From an uncultured Eubacteriales bacterium (GTDB lineage: Bacteria; Bacillota; Clostridia; Oscillospirales; Oscillospiraceae), in NCBI GenBank assembly GCA_900545815.1, contig URAM01000002.1, forward strand, positions 62,001-126,000: a stretch of 64,000 nucleotides of DNA. The letters run 5' to 3'. The stretch's first letter is position 1, and every line of letters starts with the position of its first letter. The notes beneath the pieces were generated by a model that saw only the letters and a program-made list of their open reading frames with translations, was not told the DNA's origin and did no database searches. The translations under genes were made by a program, and so were the position numbers. Shown here in pieces: positions 17,063 to 25,595 of the stretch.

Positions 17063-18415
17063 TCAGGCGGTCTTGAACGCCCTCTGTCTGCCCTCCCAAT
17101 GGCACAAACTGCGTTTCAGCAGGGTCTGCAAGGCGATCATCGCCACCCAGCCCAATCCAGTGGCGGCAGCTACGGCAGTCACCCCCAGTTCAGCAGGCAG
17201 CAGATAGGTAAACAGCACCCGCAGAACGATCTGGAGCAGGGTCACATAAAAGGCATAGTGGATGTGACCGGAGCCGCGGAAATAACCTTGGTTGGTATCC
17301 GCCCAAAAGGCCAGCAGATAGCACACGCACATGACGCCCAGGTATTGGCAGGCCGCTGTCACCGCCTGGGCGTTTCCTTCTGGCACCAGCAGTCCCATGA
17401 CCTGCTTCCGCAGGAGAAAGACTGCCGTTCCCAGAACCACACTGGTACCGATCATCAGCCGTCCCCCCTGCCGGATGCCTTGGGTGATGCGCGTCTGACA
17501 GTGAGCGCCGTCGTTCTGCGCCACGAACACTGCCAGAGCGGCAATGCCGCTGTCCCCGAAGGCCAAAATGAGATTGTCCACACAGCCCGCCGCCGTAAAT
17601 GCGGTCACCGCCGCTGCACCCATGGCGTTGACGGCGCTCTGCACCAGCAGCTTGCCCAAGTACAGGCTGGACTGCTGCAAGGCGGACACGGCGCCGTAAC
17701 TGCTGGTCTGGAGGAAACAGCGCTGTTCCAGCACCCTGTCTTGTCGGGTCAGGCGGAGCTGGGGGAAGGCTTTGTATAGGTAGACCAGACAGACCAGGGC
17801 GGACAGCCCCTGCGCCAAAACGGTGGCCAGCGCCGCACCGGCGGCGCTAAGCTGGAAGCCAGCCACAAAGAGCAGATCCAATCCGATGTTGGACACCATG
17901 GCCACGGTCAGCGCCAGCAGGGTCACCTGGGTCTTGCCCAGGGCTTGCAGCAGCGTGGCGCACAGATTGTATAGGGCGGTAAACGCCAGTCCCAGCAGGA
18001 TCCAGAACAGATACCCCCGACAGTCTGCTCGCAGCTCTGCCGGCGTCTGAATGAGGGTGATGACAGTGTCCAAACACATCAGCCCCACCCCAGTCAGCAG
18101 CACTGTGACCCCAGCCAGGATGACGCCGGTGGTGAACACAGTGCGTCGGAGTCCGGCGAAATCCCGTGCGCCGAAGCGGTTGGCAAAGAGGATGGAGCAG
18201 CCCATGTTGAAGCCAATGAGCAGACAGGTGAACAGGCTCATCAGGCTTCCAGCTACGCCAATGGCGGCAAAGGGGGTCTGGCCGGCCACCTGGCCGACGA
18301 TCATCATATCCACCGTGTTGTAAAACTGCTGGATCAGGTTCCCCAGCAGCAGCGGCAGGGTCAGTCCAATGAGCTGACGGGTGATGCCGCCTTGGGTGAG
18401 GGTGTGGGCTGGCAT
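17063..18415 (-). CDS. MATE-family efflux transporter
   Basis: 450 aa, about 12 membrane helices, typical MATE length. It begins with GGITRQLIGLTLPLLLGNL and QQFYNTVDMMIVGQVAG, the conserved first-helix region, and the half repeat is visible again near ALQQSSLYLGKLLVQSAVNA. It exports cationic drugs or metabolites with Na+ or H+. AAGGAATCTT precedes ATG 18415 and a good promoter lies at 18451-18479. The divergent LysR-type regulator at 18592 may control it through the palindrome at 18501. Confidence 0.92.
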   Translation of the reverse strand: MPAHTLTQGGITRQLIGLTLPLLLGNLIQQFYNTVDMMIVGQVAGQTPFAAIGVAGSLMSLFTCLLIGFNMGCSILFANRFGARDFAGLRRTVFTTGVILAGVTVLLTGVGLMCLDTVITLIQTPAELRADCRGYLFWILLGLAFTALYNLCATLLQALGKTQVTLLALTVAMVSNIGLDLLFVAGFQLSAAGAALATVLAQGLSALVCLVYLYKAFPQLRLTRQDRVLEQRCFLQTSSYGAVSALQQSSLYLGKLLVQSAVNAMGAAAVTAFTAAGCVDNLILAFGDSGIAALAVFVAQNDGAHCQTRITQGIRQGGRLMIGTSVVLGTAVFLLRKQVMGLLVPEGNAQAVTAACQYLGVMCVCYLLAFWADTNQGYFRGSGHIHYAFYVTLLQIVLRVLFTYLLPAELGVTAVAAATGLGWVAMIALQTLLKRSLCHWEGRQRAFKTA

Positions 18416-18450
18416 AAGATTCCTTCTTTCTCCCTTTTCTGATGGTTCCC

Positions 18451-18479
18451 ATTGTAGTCCCTGGATTCACACTTGTAAA
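18451..18479 (-). promoter_or_regulatory. promoter of the MATE gene
   Basis: On the minus strand TTTACA (18479-18474), 17-bp spacer, TACAAT (18456-18451), about 36 bp upstream of the MATE start. Confidence 0.7.
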
Positions 18480-18500
18480 ATGCATATTTGTGTGGTATCC

Positions 18501-18518
18501 TATAACCAGTTGGTTATA
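18501..18518. promoter_or_regulatory. palindromic operator between MATE and LysR genes
   Basis: TATAACCA-GT-TGGTTATA is a perfect 8+8 bp palindrome in the divergent intergenic region. It sits just upstream of the -35 of the MATE promoter and overlaps the likely LysR promoter area. LysR-type regulators bind such AT-rich dyads in divergent regions; assignment to this LysR is inference. Confidence 0.6.
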
Positions 18519-18591
18519 TTAAGGGAAAACCACCCATTCTGTTCTCTGCTGGGAGACAGGATGTTATCCTGAGAGAAGGAGCAAGCTATGT

Positions 18592-19479
18592 ATGACCTAT
18601 GGCGATATGGAAGCCTTTTTGTCGATTTTACGCAACGGGAGCATCACCGCAGCGGCTGATGCGTTGTTCATCACCCAACCCGCCCTATCCCGAAAGCTGA
18701 AATCCTTGGAACAAGAGCTGGGGGTGCGCCTGTTCGAGCGAGAGCAGGGACGGCACTACCTGACCCTGACGGCCAAAGGGCAAGAATTCGCCCCTCTGGC
18801 GGAGAAGTGGATGTCCTTATACCGCGAGACCGAGTATTACAAATCCGGTGACGCCCAAGCGACTTTGAAAATCGGCGCCGTGGACTCCATCCACACCTAT
18901 CTCCTCCCGCCTGTCCTCCAGGCTCAGCTGCGGCTGCACCCAGAGGTGCGCCTATCCCTGACGCTGGTGCATGACTGGACAGCGTACAGTGAGATTTCCG
19001 AGCGCAAATGCGACCTGGCCTTTGTGGACGCCATCTACTACGCCGCTCACGTCCGTTCCACCCCCATGTTTCGCGACCGGATGTTGGTGGTCAGCCGCAC
19101 TCCTTTCCATGCAAAATGTCTCTCTCCCGCCTCCTTGAACTGTGCCAATGAGGTGTGCGTCAGCTGGACACCGGAGTTTTTGGAGTGGCACGATTACTGG
19201 TATGGCATCAGCAATCCCCCCAAGGTCAGCGTAGATAAAATGTCCTTGATGGAATATTTCCTGATGGAAAAGGACGCCTGGGCGCTCATGCCCTCCACTG
19301 CCGCCCGTGCGCTGACCCGTCGCGGGGAGTATTTCTCCTGTGAGCTGGACGCTCCGCCTCCGGATCGCACCTGTTACCTGCTCCAGGACAGCGTGAACAC
19401 CACCCCGCCGGCAGAATCCTTTTTGGAGACTTTCCGGCAGGTGCTCCGCTCCAATCCTGATCTGGAATCCCTCATCTGA
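18592..19479 (+). CDS. LysR-family transcriptional regulator
   Basis: 295 aa. The winged helix-turn-helix (MEAFLSILRNGSITAAADAL, ITQPALSRKLKSLEQELG) is canonical; the effector-binding domain begins about residue 88 (TLKIGAVDSIHTYLLPPVL). Start ATG 18592 has AGAAGGAG upstream; the ATG 4 bp earlier is out of frame. It is divergent from the MATE exporter and 35 bp upstream of a TauE/SafE exporter, so it may regulate either or both. The co-inducer is unknown. Confidence 0.92.
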   Translation: MTYGDMEAFLSILRNGSITAAADALFITQPALSRKLKSLEQELGVRLFEREQGRHYLTLTAKGQEFAPLAEKWMSLYRETEYYKSGDAQATLKIGAVDSIHTYLLPPVLQAQLRLHPEVRLSLTLVHDWTAYSEISERKCDLAFVDAIYYAAHVRSTPMFRDRMLVVSRTPFHAKCLSPASLNCANEVCVSWTPEFLEWHDYWYGISNPPKVSVDKMSLMEYFLMEKDAWALMPSTAARALTRRGEYFSCELDAPPPDRTCYLLQDSVNTTPPAESFLETFRQVLRSNPDLESLI

Positions 19480-19514
19480 TCCATTCTGAGCGAGAAAGAA
19501 GGAACCCTCCCCCC

Positions 19515-20279
19515 ATGCACAGCATTTTGACCTACCTCCTCCTCTGCCCCCTGGTGGGCATCGCCGGATTTGTGGACGCCATCGCCGGCGGCGGCGGACT
19601 GATCTCCTTGCCCGCCTACCTCATCGCCGGCATCCCCGTTCACAACGCCCTGGGCACCAACAAGCTCAGTTCCACCATGGGCACCACCGTAGCCACCGTT
19701 CGCTACGCCCGCAGCGGGTTCATCCCCTGGCAGCAGGCGCTGCTGTGTGTCCTCTTTGCCCTGGCTGGCTCCAGCCTGGGCGCAAAGCTGGCGCTGACGA
19801 TCCCCACCCGCACGTTCAGCATCCTCATGCTGGTCATCCTCCCCCTGACCGCCTGCTATCTGCTCCGCTCTCAGGGGCTGACCCAGGAACGGGAACCGTA
19901 CCCCTTCCGCAAGACCCTGCTCATCAGTCTGCCCATCGCCCTGGTGCTGGGCGTCTACGACGGCTTCTACGGCCCGGGCACGGGCACCTTTCTGCTCCTG
20001 CTGCTGACCGGAGTGGCGCACCTGCCCTTGAACCAAGCGGCAGGGCTGACCAAGGCCATCAACCTGGCCACCAATGTGGCGGCGCTGACGGTGTTCCTGC
20101 GCAGCGGGGTCAGCGATCTGTCTCTGGGTCTGGTGGCTGGCTGCTTTGGCATTGCGGGGAACTATCTGGGTTCCAAGCTCTTTGTGAACAAGGGCGCCAA
20201 GTGGACGAAGCCGCTCATCGTCACCGTGCTGGTCATTTTCTTCTGCAAGGTGTGCTATGAGCTGGTGACGGGTGGTTGA
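19515..20279 (+). CDS. TauE/SafE-family membrane exporter
   Basis: 254 aa with about eight membrane helices. Hallmark motifs are GIAGFVDAIAGGGGLI at the N-terminus, ALGTNKLSSTMGTT, and the repeat-half signature YDGFYGPGTGTFLLL. Family members move sulfite, sulfoacetate or other small organic anions, direction often uncertain. It probably shares a transcript with the LysR gene 35 bp upstream. A strong hairpin with T-run follows at 20403. Confidence 0.9.
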   Translation: MHSILTYLLLCPLVGIAGFVDAIAGGGGLISLPAYLIAGIPVHNALGTNKLSSTMGTTVATVRYARSGFIPWQQALLCVLFALAGSSLGAKLALTIPTRTFSILMLVILPLTACYLLRSQGLTQEREPYPFRKTLLISLPIALVLGVYDGFYGPGTGTFLLLLLTGVAHLPLNQAAGLTKAINLATNVAALTVFLRSGVSDLSLGLVAGCFGIAGNYLGSKLFVNKGAKWTKPLIVTVLVIFFCKVCYELVTGG

Positions 20280-20324
20280 TAGGAACCCAAGACGGGGGTA
20301 GTCGCCCAAGAAAAAGCCCCCACC

Positions 20325-20380
20325 CAAGGCTCACTTGTGCAAAGGGAACTGTCAGCCACAAGGCTGACGGAGGGATTGTC
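20325..20380 (+). repeat. dispersed two-hairpin repeat A, copy 1
   Basis: AAGGCTCACTTGTGCAAAG followed by GGAACTGTCAGC...GCTGACGGAGGGATTG. The same layout is seen at 42092-42148 (direct) and 45334-45384 (inverted). The second stem GTCAGC / GCTGAC is invariant; the first is imperfect in this copy. Confidence 0.7.
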
Positions 20381-20402
20381 GGGCTTGCACTGCAAAACAA
20401 AC

Positions 20403-20453
20403 GAACCACGCAACGCTGGGGATAGGCGTTGTGTGGTTCTTCTTTTGTTTTTT
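20403..20453 (+). terminator. terminator after the TauE gene
   Basis: GAACCACGCAACGC / GCGTTGTGTGGTTC (one mismatch) followed by TTCTTTTGTTTTTT. It lies 120 bp after the TauE stop, beyond repeat A. Confidence 0.8.
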
Positions 20454-20470
20454 CCGCAAGAACAAACGCA

Positions 20471-20543
20471 CCATGCCTGTAAACCAGGCATGGCCTACGC
20501 TAAAAACTTGTCACCGGCAAGTTTTCTGAACGCTGCGGGGCTT
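20471..20543 (-). repeat. dispersed double-hairpin repeat B, copy 2 (inverted)
   Basis: On the minus strand AAGCCCCGCAGCGTTCAG, the hairpin AAAACTTGCC / GACAAGTTTT, TAGCGTAGG, then the hairpin CCATGCCTG / CAGGCATGG. It matches copy 1 at 7121-7189. The second stem differs by two fully compensated pairs and the first by one compensated pair plus one mismatch. Confidence 0.75.
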
Positions 20544-20564
20544 GCCCTCCAGAAAGGCAACATC

Positions 20565-20996
20565 TTACTTCCGTTTCTTCACATTCCCAGAAATCTCACA
20601 CAGCGCCTGCGCCGCCTCCATCTCGGTTTTTCGGTTCCGTGCCAGGTCATTCAGGGACACCACCCCCACCAGCTTCCCAGCTTCCACCACCGGCAGCCGC
20701 CGCACCTGTTTCCGTGCCATCCGCTCTGTCGCCGCCTGGGCGTTCTCCTCCGGTGCGATGGTCTCCACCTGGGCGGACATGATGTCCGCCACCGGTACCC
20801 GAGAAGGGTCTTGGTCTACGGCAACGCAGCGAGTGATGATGTCCCGATCGGTGACCACCCCCTGTAATTTCCCGTGGTAATCGCACACGGCCAGGACGCC
20901 CAGGTTATGGCGGGTCATCAGCCGTGCCGCTAAAGCGGCGCTCTCCTCCGGCGTGATGGTCACCACGTTCTCACTCATACAATCTCTTACCCGCAT
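20565..20996 (-). CDS. tandem CBS-domain protein
   Basis: 143 aa from ATG 20996, where AAAAAGGAGGG gives a good ribosome site. It consists of just two CBS motifs (VRDCMSENVVTITPEESAAL ... GVVTDRDIITRC and VADIMSAQVETIAPEENAQA ... LVGVVSLNDLAR). Such stand-alone proteins bind adenine nucleotides or cyclic di-AMP and act as energy or stress sensors; the partner is unknown. It is a single gene downstream of the HtrA operon in the same direction, with a terminator between. Confidence 0.9.
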   Translation of the reverse strand: MRVRDCMSENVVTITPEESAALAARLMTRHNLGVLAVCDYHGKLQGVVTDRDIITRCVAVDQDPSRVPVADIMSAQVETIAPEENAQAATERMARKQVRRLPVVEAGKLVGVVSLNDLARNRKTEMEAAQALCEISGNVKKRK

Positions 20997-21052
20997 GGGA
21001 AATCCCTCCTTTTTCCTACCAGTATGTCCCCCTGACCGCCGGTCTATCCCCA

Positions 21053-21085
21053 CAAAAAACACCCTGTTCCGTATGGAACAGGGCG
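21053..21085 (-). terminator. terminator of the RR-HK-HtrA operon
   Basis: CACCCTGTTCC (21060-21070) pairs with GGAACAGGGCG (21075-21085); on the minus strand it is followed by TTTTTTG. It lies 15 bp after the HtrA stop. Confidence 0.85.
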
Positions 21086-21099
21086 TTTCTCTGTTTTCG

Positions 21100-22617
21100 T
21101 CAGGACAAGTTCCGCTGATCCACCAGCTTCACTGTCACTTCTCCCACTTCTTTGTACTCCACCTGGGTCACTTCCTTCTCCCCCTGGGCACTGCTGTCCC
21201 CAGCGGGGGCGGAGGTATCTCCGGTGGTTTTCTGGTCTTGGATGGGGGTTTTGGGACGGCTGACCGTCAGGGTCACGGTCTTGCCGATGGGGAAATCGGC
21301 GATGTACTTCTTGAACTCCTGCACCGTCTCAAAGTGCTTTCCGTCGACGGCAGTGATGACGTCATCCACCTGGATGCCCTGAGCGGCACAGTCCGATTTG
21401 GCGTTCACCTTTGCCACCACCAATCCCGCCTTCAGGCCGGTCTTTTTCGCCGCCTTCTCGTCCAGACCGTAGCAGGAAATGCCCAGCACGGGACGGCTGA
21501 TGCCGCCGTCGGCGGCCAATTTTTCGATGATCTCCTTCACTGTGCTGCTGGGCACGGCAAAGCCCAAGCCCTCCACGGTGGTGGAGGTAGACACCATCTT
21601 CATGTTGTTGATGCCGATGACCTGACCGTAGAGATTCATCAGCGGCCCGCCGGAATTGCCTGAGTTCAGGGCGGCAGTGGTCTGGAGGAGGGTCATGGAG
21701 TAGCCGTTCAAGGTCACATCTCGGTTGATGCCAGAGAGGATGCCATTGGTCAGGGTGCCGTGGAAGGTGGCCCCCAAGGGGTCGCCGATGGCCAGGGCTT
21801 CCTCCCCCACTTGCAGCTCCTCGGTCTTTCCGAACTGAGCTGGCGTCAGGCCGGTGGCGTCGATCTTCAATAGCGCCAAATCCGTCTGGGCGTCGCTGCC
21901 CACCAGCTGAGCGGGATATGTTTTCCCATCGTTGGTGGTCACCTCTGCCGATGCCTGGTCGTCAATGACGTGGGCGCAGGTGATGATGTATCCGTCCTGG
22001 GTGAGCACCACGCCGGAGCCGGAACCGGAACCGTCCCGATTCTCCACCGCAATGCTGACGGTGGTGGGCAGGCACTGCTGGTACAGCTCCTGATAACTCA
22101 GGGTCTTTTTGCCGATGGTGCTGTTCAGAGTCAGGGTCACACCGGTGCGGTCGCCGGTGTAGGCGGGCAAAGTCTCCTGTTTCTCCTTGTCCTCGCTCGC
22201 ATAGTTCCAGGCGTCATCGCCCCCTGCAGCATCGGAACGGTCGCTGAATCCGGAATCCTTCTGCTTGCCGGTGGGGCTGCCGCCGGTATAATGCCCCAAC
22301 AGGATGGCGCCGCAGACCATGGCCGCCACCACCAAAATGATCAGCGCCAGCAGCAGTGTCCGCAGCTCCGGTGGTTTCCGGCGGCGTTTTTTCCGCTTCT
22401 GCGGCGGCTTTTGTGGGGGCTTTGGCGGTTCCGGCGGCACCTGCTTCCAGCGCATGGTCTCCATTTCCACCCGTTCCTCCTCCGACAGCGCTGCCGCTTC
22501 CTCTGGGGAGAGCAGCACGTCTTTCTCTGTCACCGGTCTCAGCCGCGCCTCTTGCTCTGGCGTCAGCTTGGGGAACATCCCCTCCAGGGATGCTCCCTGG
22601 TGTTTCTCTGCACTCAT
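21100..22617 (-). CDS. htrA: HtrA/DegP-like membrane-anchored serine protease
   Basis: 505 aa from ATG 22617 with GGAGGAAG upstream. A cytoplasmic N-terminal part of about 85 residues is Pro- and Lys/Arg-rich (PPEPPKPPQKPPQKRKKRR), then one membrane helix (LLLALIILVVAAMVCGAIL). The external protease has His in TCAHVIDD, Asp in QTDLALLKID and Ser in GNSGGPLMN, followed by one PDZ domain (GLVVAKVNAKSDCAAQGIQ). It degrades or refolds misfolded exported proteins. It is the last gene of an operon with a two-component system, as with HtrA under CssRS-like control. Confidence 0.94.
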   Translation of the reverse strand: MSAEKHQGASLEGMFPKLTPEQEARLRPVTEKDVLLSPEEAAALSEEERVEMETMRWKQVPPEPPKPPQKPPQKRKKRRRKPPELRTLLLALIILVVAAMVCGAILLGHYTGGSPTGKQKDSGFSDRSDAAGGDDAWNYASEDKEKQETLPAYTGDRTGVTLTLNSTIGKKTLSYQELYQQCLPTTVSIAVENRDGSGSGSGVVLTQDGYIITCAHVIDDQASAEVTTNDGKTYPAQLVGSDAQTDLALLKIDATGLTPAQFGKTEELQVGEEALAIGDPLGATFHGTLTNGILSGINRDVTLNGYSMTLLQTTAALNSGNSGGPLMNLYGQVIGINNMKMVSTSTTVEGLGFAVPSSTVKEIIEKLAADGGISRPVLGISCYGLDEKAAKKTGLKAGLVVAKVNAKSDCAAQGIQVDDVITAVDGKHFETVQEFKKYIADFPIGKTVTLTVSRPKTPIQDQKTTGDTSAPAGDSSAQGEKEVTQVEYKEVGEVTVKLVDQRNLS

Positions 22618-22631
22618 ATGGCTTCCTCCAC

Positions 22632-24080
22632 TCACTCCGCCAGGGTCAGGGTGAAGGTGAACTCGGTCACCCCGTTCTCACTGGTCACGGTGATGGTCTC
22701 TTTCAGACTGTTCAGGATGGTCTTGACGATATACAAGCCCAAGCCCACTCCCTCTTTATCCAGGCTCCGAGAGCGGTCGCTCTTGTGGAACCGGTCAAAA
22801 ATTTTGTCCAGCTCCTCCGGCGGGATGGTCTCGCCCATGTTGCGCACAGACACATAGGCTTTGCGCCCCTTGGTCTGGATGCTCAGCCGGATGGCCGTCC
22901 CCCGAGTAGAGAATTTGATGGCGTTGTCCAGCAGATTATAACAGACCTGGGTCACGGAATCCGGGTCTCCCCAGACGATGGTGGGAGTGTCTGGGAACTG
23001 CACGTCGATGTCCAGCCCGTGGCTGTTGATGCGCCCCTCCAGGCTGATCATCACCCGCGCCATGGTCTCCACAATGTCAAAGCGGAGCTGGCAGCTATTG
23101 GTACTCTGATACTGATCCTGAATGCGGCTGGAGTCCAAGATACGCCGCACCAGCCGGTTCATCCGCCGAGTCTCCGAGGAGATGACCCGCAGGGCGTTCT
23201 CCTGCCGGTCGGGGGGGATGGTGCCGTCCAAAATGCCGTCGGCAAAGCCGGAGATGGTGGTCATGGGTGTCTTTAACTCGTGGGATAGGTTGGACACCAG
23301 CTCCTGCCGGCGGCTCTCCGTCTCTGCGATGGAGTCTGCCATGGAGTCAAAGGCGTTGGCCAGTTCGTCCAGCTCATCGTGACGGCCTCGGTCGCCAATG
23401 CGCAGGTCGTACTCGCCCATGCCGAACCGCCGCACGATGTCCGCCATCTCCTTCAGGGGCTTCAGCTGCTGGAAGCCGGCAAAGGTGCAGGACAGGAAGG
23501 CGAAACAGAGTACCACGATGGCGGTGGCCAGATAGATCATGGCCTGATCTCGCCACAGGCCGGTCAGCCGACTCATATCCGAGGTCAGAAACGCCGTCCC
23601 ACCCAGCGTTTGTCCATCGGACAGATACAGGGGCATCCCCACCACAAATTTAGCCTTGGCGTACACTCCTAAATCGGTGGTGCCGGAGTAGCGTTTGTCC
23701 TGGATGACCTTTTGCAGGGTACGCTCATCCACCTTCTTGCCTGTCAATTTGGTATTGGTCTGATTGTCACCGTTATACAGATACTGCACCGTGCCGTCTG
23801 GCTGGCAAAGTATCAGGTCATTGCCTACGATGCCGGAGATGATGCTCAGGCAGGCCAGGTAATCCTCATCCTTGAGCTGGTTTGTCCCGTCCACCATCTG
23901 GCTGGTGAGCTTGCTGACGTATTCGCCCACTTCCTCCAGGTTCTGCTTCTTCTCCTGCACCGTGTAGCGATAGCTCAGATACATAAAGCCCGCCCCCAAG
24001 ATGGTGAAGGCCAACAGGATCATGCTGGCGGTGACAACGAAATGCCGCCGGAACAGGCTGTTGTTTTTCGCTGGTTTCAC
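22632..24080 (-). CDS. sensor histidine kinase with HAMP domain
   Basis: 482 aa from GTG 24080 (GGGGAG just upstream, and the start follows the TAA of the regulator gene by 1 nt); a TTG at 24101 would overlap that gene. Two membrane helices (VVTASMILLAFTILGAGFMY; MIYLATAIVVLCFAFLSCTF) flank an extracellular PAS/Cache-like region of about 135 residues. HAMP leads to the H-box NLSHELKTPMTT, N-box NLLDNAIKFS, lid FDRFHKSDRSRS and G2 GVGLGLYIVKTI. It is coupled to the regulator at 24082 and to HtrA, suggesting that it senses envelope or secretion stress. Confidence 0.93.
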   Translation of the reverse strand: MKPAKNNSLFRRHFVVTASMILLAFTILGAGFMYLSYRYTVQEKKQNLEEVGEYVSKLTSQMVDGTNQLKDEDYLACLSIISGIVGNDLILCQPDGTVQYLYNGDNQTNTKLTGKKVDERTLQKVIQDKRYSGTTDLGVYAKAKFVVGMPLYLSDGQTLGGTAFLTSDMSRLTGLWRDQAMIYLATAIVVLCFAFLSCTFAGFQQLKPLKEMADIVRRFGMGEYDLRIGDRGRHDELDELANAFDSMADSIAETESRRQELVSNLSHELKTPMTTISGFADGILDGTIPPDRQENALRVISSETRRMNRLVRRILDSSRIQDQYQSTNSCQLRFDIVETMARVMISLEGRINSHGLDIDVQFPDTPTIVWGDPDSVTQVCYNLLDNAIKFSTRGTAIRLSIQTKGRKAYVSVRNMGETIPPEELDKIFDRFHKSDRSRSLDKEGVGLGLYIVKTILNSLKETITVTSENGVTEFTFTLTLAE

Positions 24081-24081
24081 G

Positions 24082-24768
24082 TTACTCCCCTGCCACTTCA
24101 AATTTATAACCTACGCCCCACACGGTCTTGATGCTCCACTGGTCGGACACTCCTTCCAGCTTCTCCCGCAGGCGCTTGATATGTACGTCCACCGTTCGGG
24201 AATCTCCGAAGTAGTCAAAGCCCCACACCTCGTCCAGCAGCTGGTTTCGGGTAAAGACTCGGTTGGGGGAGGCGGCCAGGTGATAGAGCAGCTCCATCTC
24301 CTTGGGGGGCGTGTCCACCCGCTTGCCGTCCACCAGCAGCTCGTAGGAATCCATGTTGATCACCAGCTTGTCAAAGGTCAACTTCTTCCGCCCGCCCTGG
24401 TCGCCGCCGTACCGGCGGAGGACGGCGTGGATACGAGCCATGACCTCCTTCATCTCGAAGGGTTTCACGATATAGTCATCCGCCCCCATCTCCAGGCCGG
24501 ACACCTTGTCCTCCAGCTCGCCTTTGGCAGTCATCATGATGATGGGCGTCTTGCTGGTCTCACGGATCTTTCTGCACACGCCCCAGCCGTCCAGCACGGG
24601 GAGCATGATGTCCAGCAGCACCAAGTCCGGCGCAAAGCTGTGGAACAGGGTTACCCCCTGGCCGCCGTCTGCCGCCACTTGCGTCTCGAAGCCCTCCTTC
24701 TCCAGATAGAGCTGGAGCAGCTGGGCAATATTGCTGTCGTCTTCCACAATAAGCACTTTGATGGCCAT
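24082..24768 (-). CDS. OmpR-family response regulator
   Basis: 228 aa from ATG 24768 (AGAGGG upstream). Receiver: acidic VLIVEDDSNIA, phospho-acceptor Asp in LVLLDIMLP, MTAKGE, VKPF. The C-terminal winged helix has TPPKEMELLYHLAASP and GDSRTVDVHIKRLREKLE. First gene of the RR-HK-HtrA operon; a TATAAT lies about 40 bp upstream on the minus strand. Confidence 0.94.
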   Translation of the reverse strand: MAIKVLIVEDDSNIAQLLQLYLEKEGFETQVAADGGQGVTLFHSFAPDLVLLDIMLPVLDGWGVCRKIRETSKTPIIMMTAKGELEDKVSGLEMGADDYIVKPFEMKEVMARIHAVLRRYGGDQGGRKKLTFDKLVINMDSYELLVDGKRVDTPPKEMELLYHLAASPNRVFTRNQLLDEVWGFDYFGDSRTVDVHIKRLREKLEGVSDQWSIKTVWGVGYKFEVAGE

Positions 24769-24806
24769 AGAATCCCTCTTTTCTTGCGATTTCATCCGAT
24801 TGTAAC

Positions 24807-24837
24807 ATTATAACATCTGCCTGCCCTGTTGGGTGAA
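24807..24837 (-). promoter_or_regulatory. candidate promoter of RR-HK-HtrA operon
   Basis: Perfect TATAAT on the minus strand (24812-24807) with a weak TTCACC (24837-24832) at a long 19-bp spacing. A regulated, activator-dependent promoter would fit. Confidence 0.45.
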
Positions 24838-24848
24838 TATTCTGTAAA

Positions 24849-25595
24849 TCAAGGCTGGGACAGCCTCTCATACCCGGCTGCCAACACTCGGGCGCAGCGC
24901 TGCGCTGCGCCGCCCTCAAAGCAGCGCTCCCGCCATACCTGTCGGGCAAGCTCGGTCAGATAGCGGAACAGCTGCGCCGGCGTATCCCGCTGCTGCCGCT
25001 GGGCAAACGCCGCCGCCAACAGCAGCAGCGCCTGCTCCCCCTCCGTCCACGCCTGGGACGCAGGCAGAGCCTCCCATTCCGCCAGCCTTTGCAGCCGCTG
25101 CGCTGTGTAGCGCACCAGCCACGCCGGATTCCCCGCATCCTGCCGAGCGGCCAGTTGGGCGGTCGGGCACTTCTTTTGGGTGCGGCAGAGACAGCGCCAG
25201 TCGCCGGCAAAAATCTCCGCCGGAAAATCCGGCATCGGCGGCACCGGCGTGGTCACCGGCGTCCCTGCCGGAGCAGGCTCTCTGGCGGCGGCGTCATACC
25301 AGGCCGGCGCAAAGGTCAGGTTCAGATACCCACCAACGGGAACGGCCTTGACAAACCACGTCCCCGTTAAGTCCACTGTCTCCGCCAGTGCCTGGGCGCA
25401 GGCTTCCGCCGGTTTGCCAGAGCGCTTGGCCAGTTGGAAAACCGGCGTGGCCAGCCCCCCTCTGTAGATGCGCCAGGAGCCGGAGAGCAGCCCTTCCGCC
25501 TGCCGGATGGATTCGCCCAGCAGGCCGCCGGAAAGACCAAAGGGAGCACAGCGTGCTCCCTGGTCAGCGTCCTTGCGCCCCGTCCCGTGCTTCAC
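24849..25595 (-). CDS. arginyl-tRNA synthetase-derived protein without catalytic core (DALR domain)
   Basis: 248 aa from GTG 25595, which overlaps the TGA of the DUF1934 gene as GTGA (translational coupling). Residues about 45-98 (TPVFQLAKRSGKPAEACAQA, then VPVGGYLNLTFAPAWY) resemble the N-terminal additional domain of ArgRS. Residues about 155-248 (AWLVRYTAQRLQRLAEWEAL, LLLLAAAFAQRQ) resemble the DALR anticodon-binding helices. The HIGH and KMSKS catalytic region is absent, and a short Cys-containing linker (CLCRTQKKCP) takes its place. DUF1934 (ywiB) precedes argS in Bacillus, so this gene sits at the argS position. It cannot aminoacylate; function unknown. Confidence 0.75.
   Translation of the reverse strand: MKHGTGRKDADQGARCAPFGLSGGLLGESIRQAEGLLSGSWRIYRGGLATPVFQLAKRSGKPAEACAQALAETVDLTGTWFVKAVPVGGYLNLTFAPAWYDAAAREPAPAGTPVTTPVPPMPDFPAEIFAGDWRCLCRTQKKCPTAQLAARQDAGNPAWLVRYTAQRLQRLAEWEALPASQAWTEGEQALLLLAAAFAQRQQRDTPAQLFRYLTELARQVWRERCFEGGAAQRCARVLAAGYERLSQP

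Noticed and set aside
24080..24101. TTG 24101 as start of the histidine kinase
   Set aside because: It lies within the regulator gene and lacks a ribosome site; GTG 24080 directly after the TAA with GGGGAG upstream is preferred.
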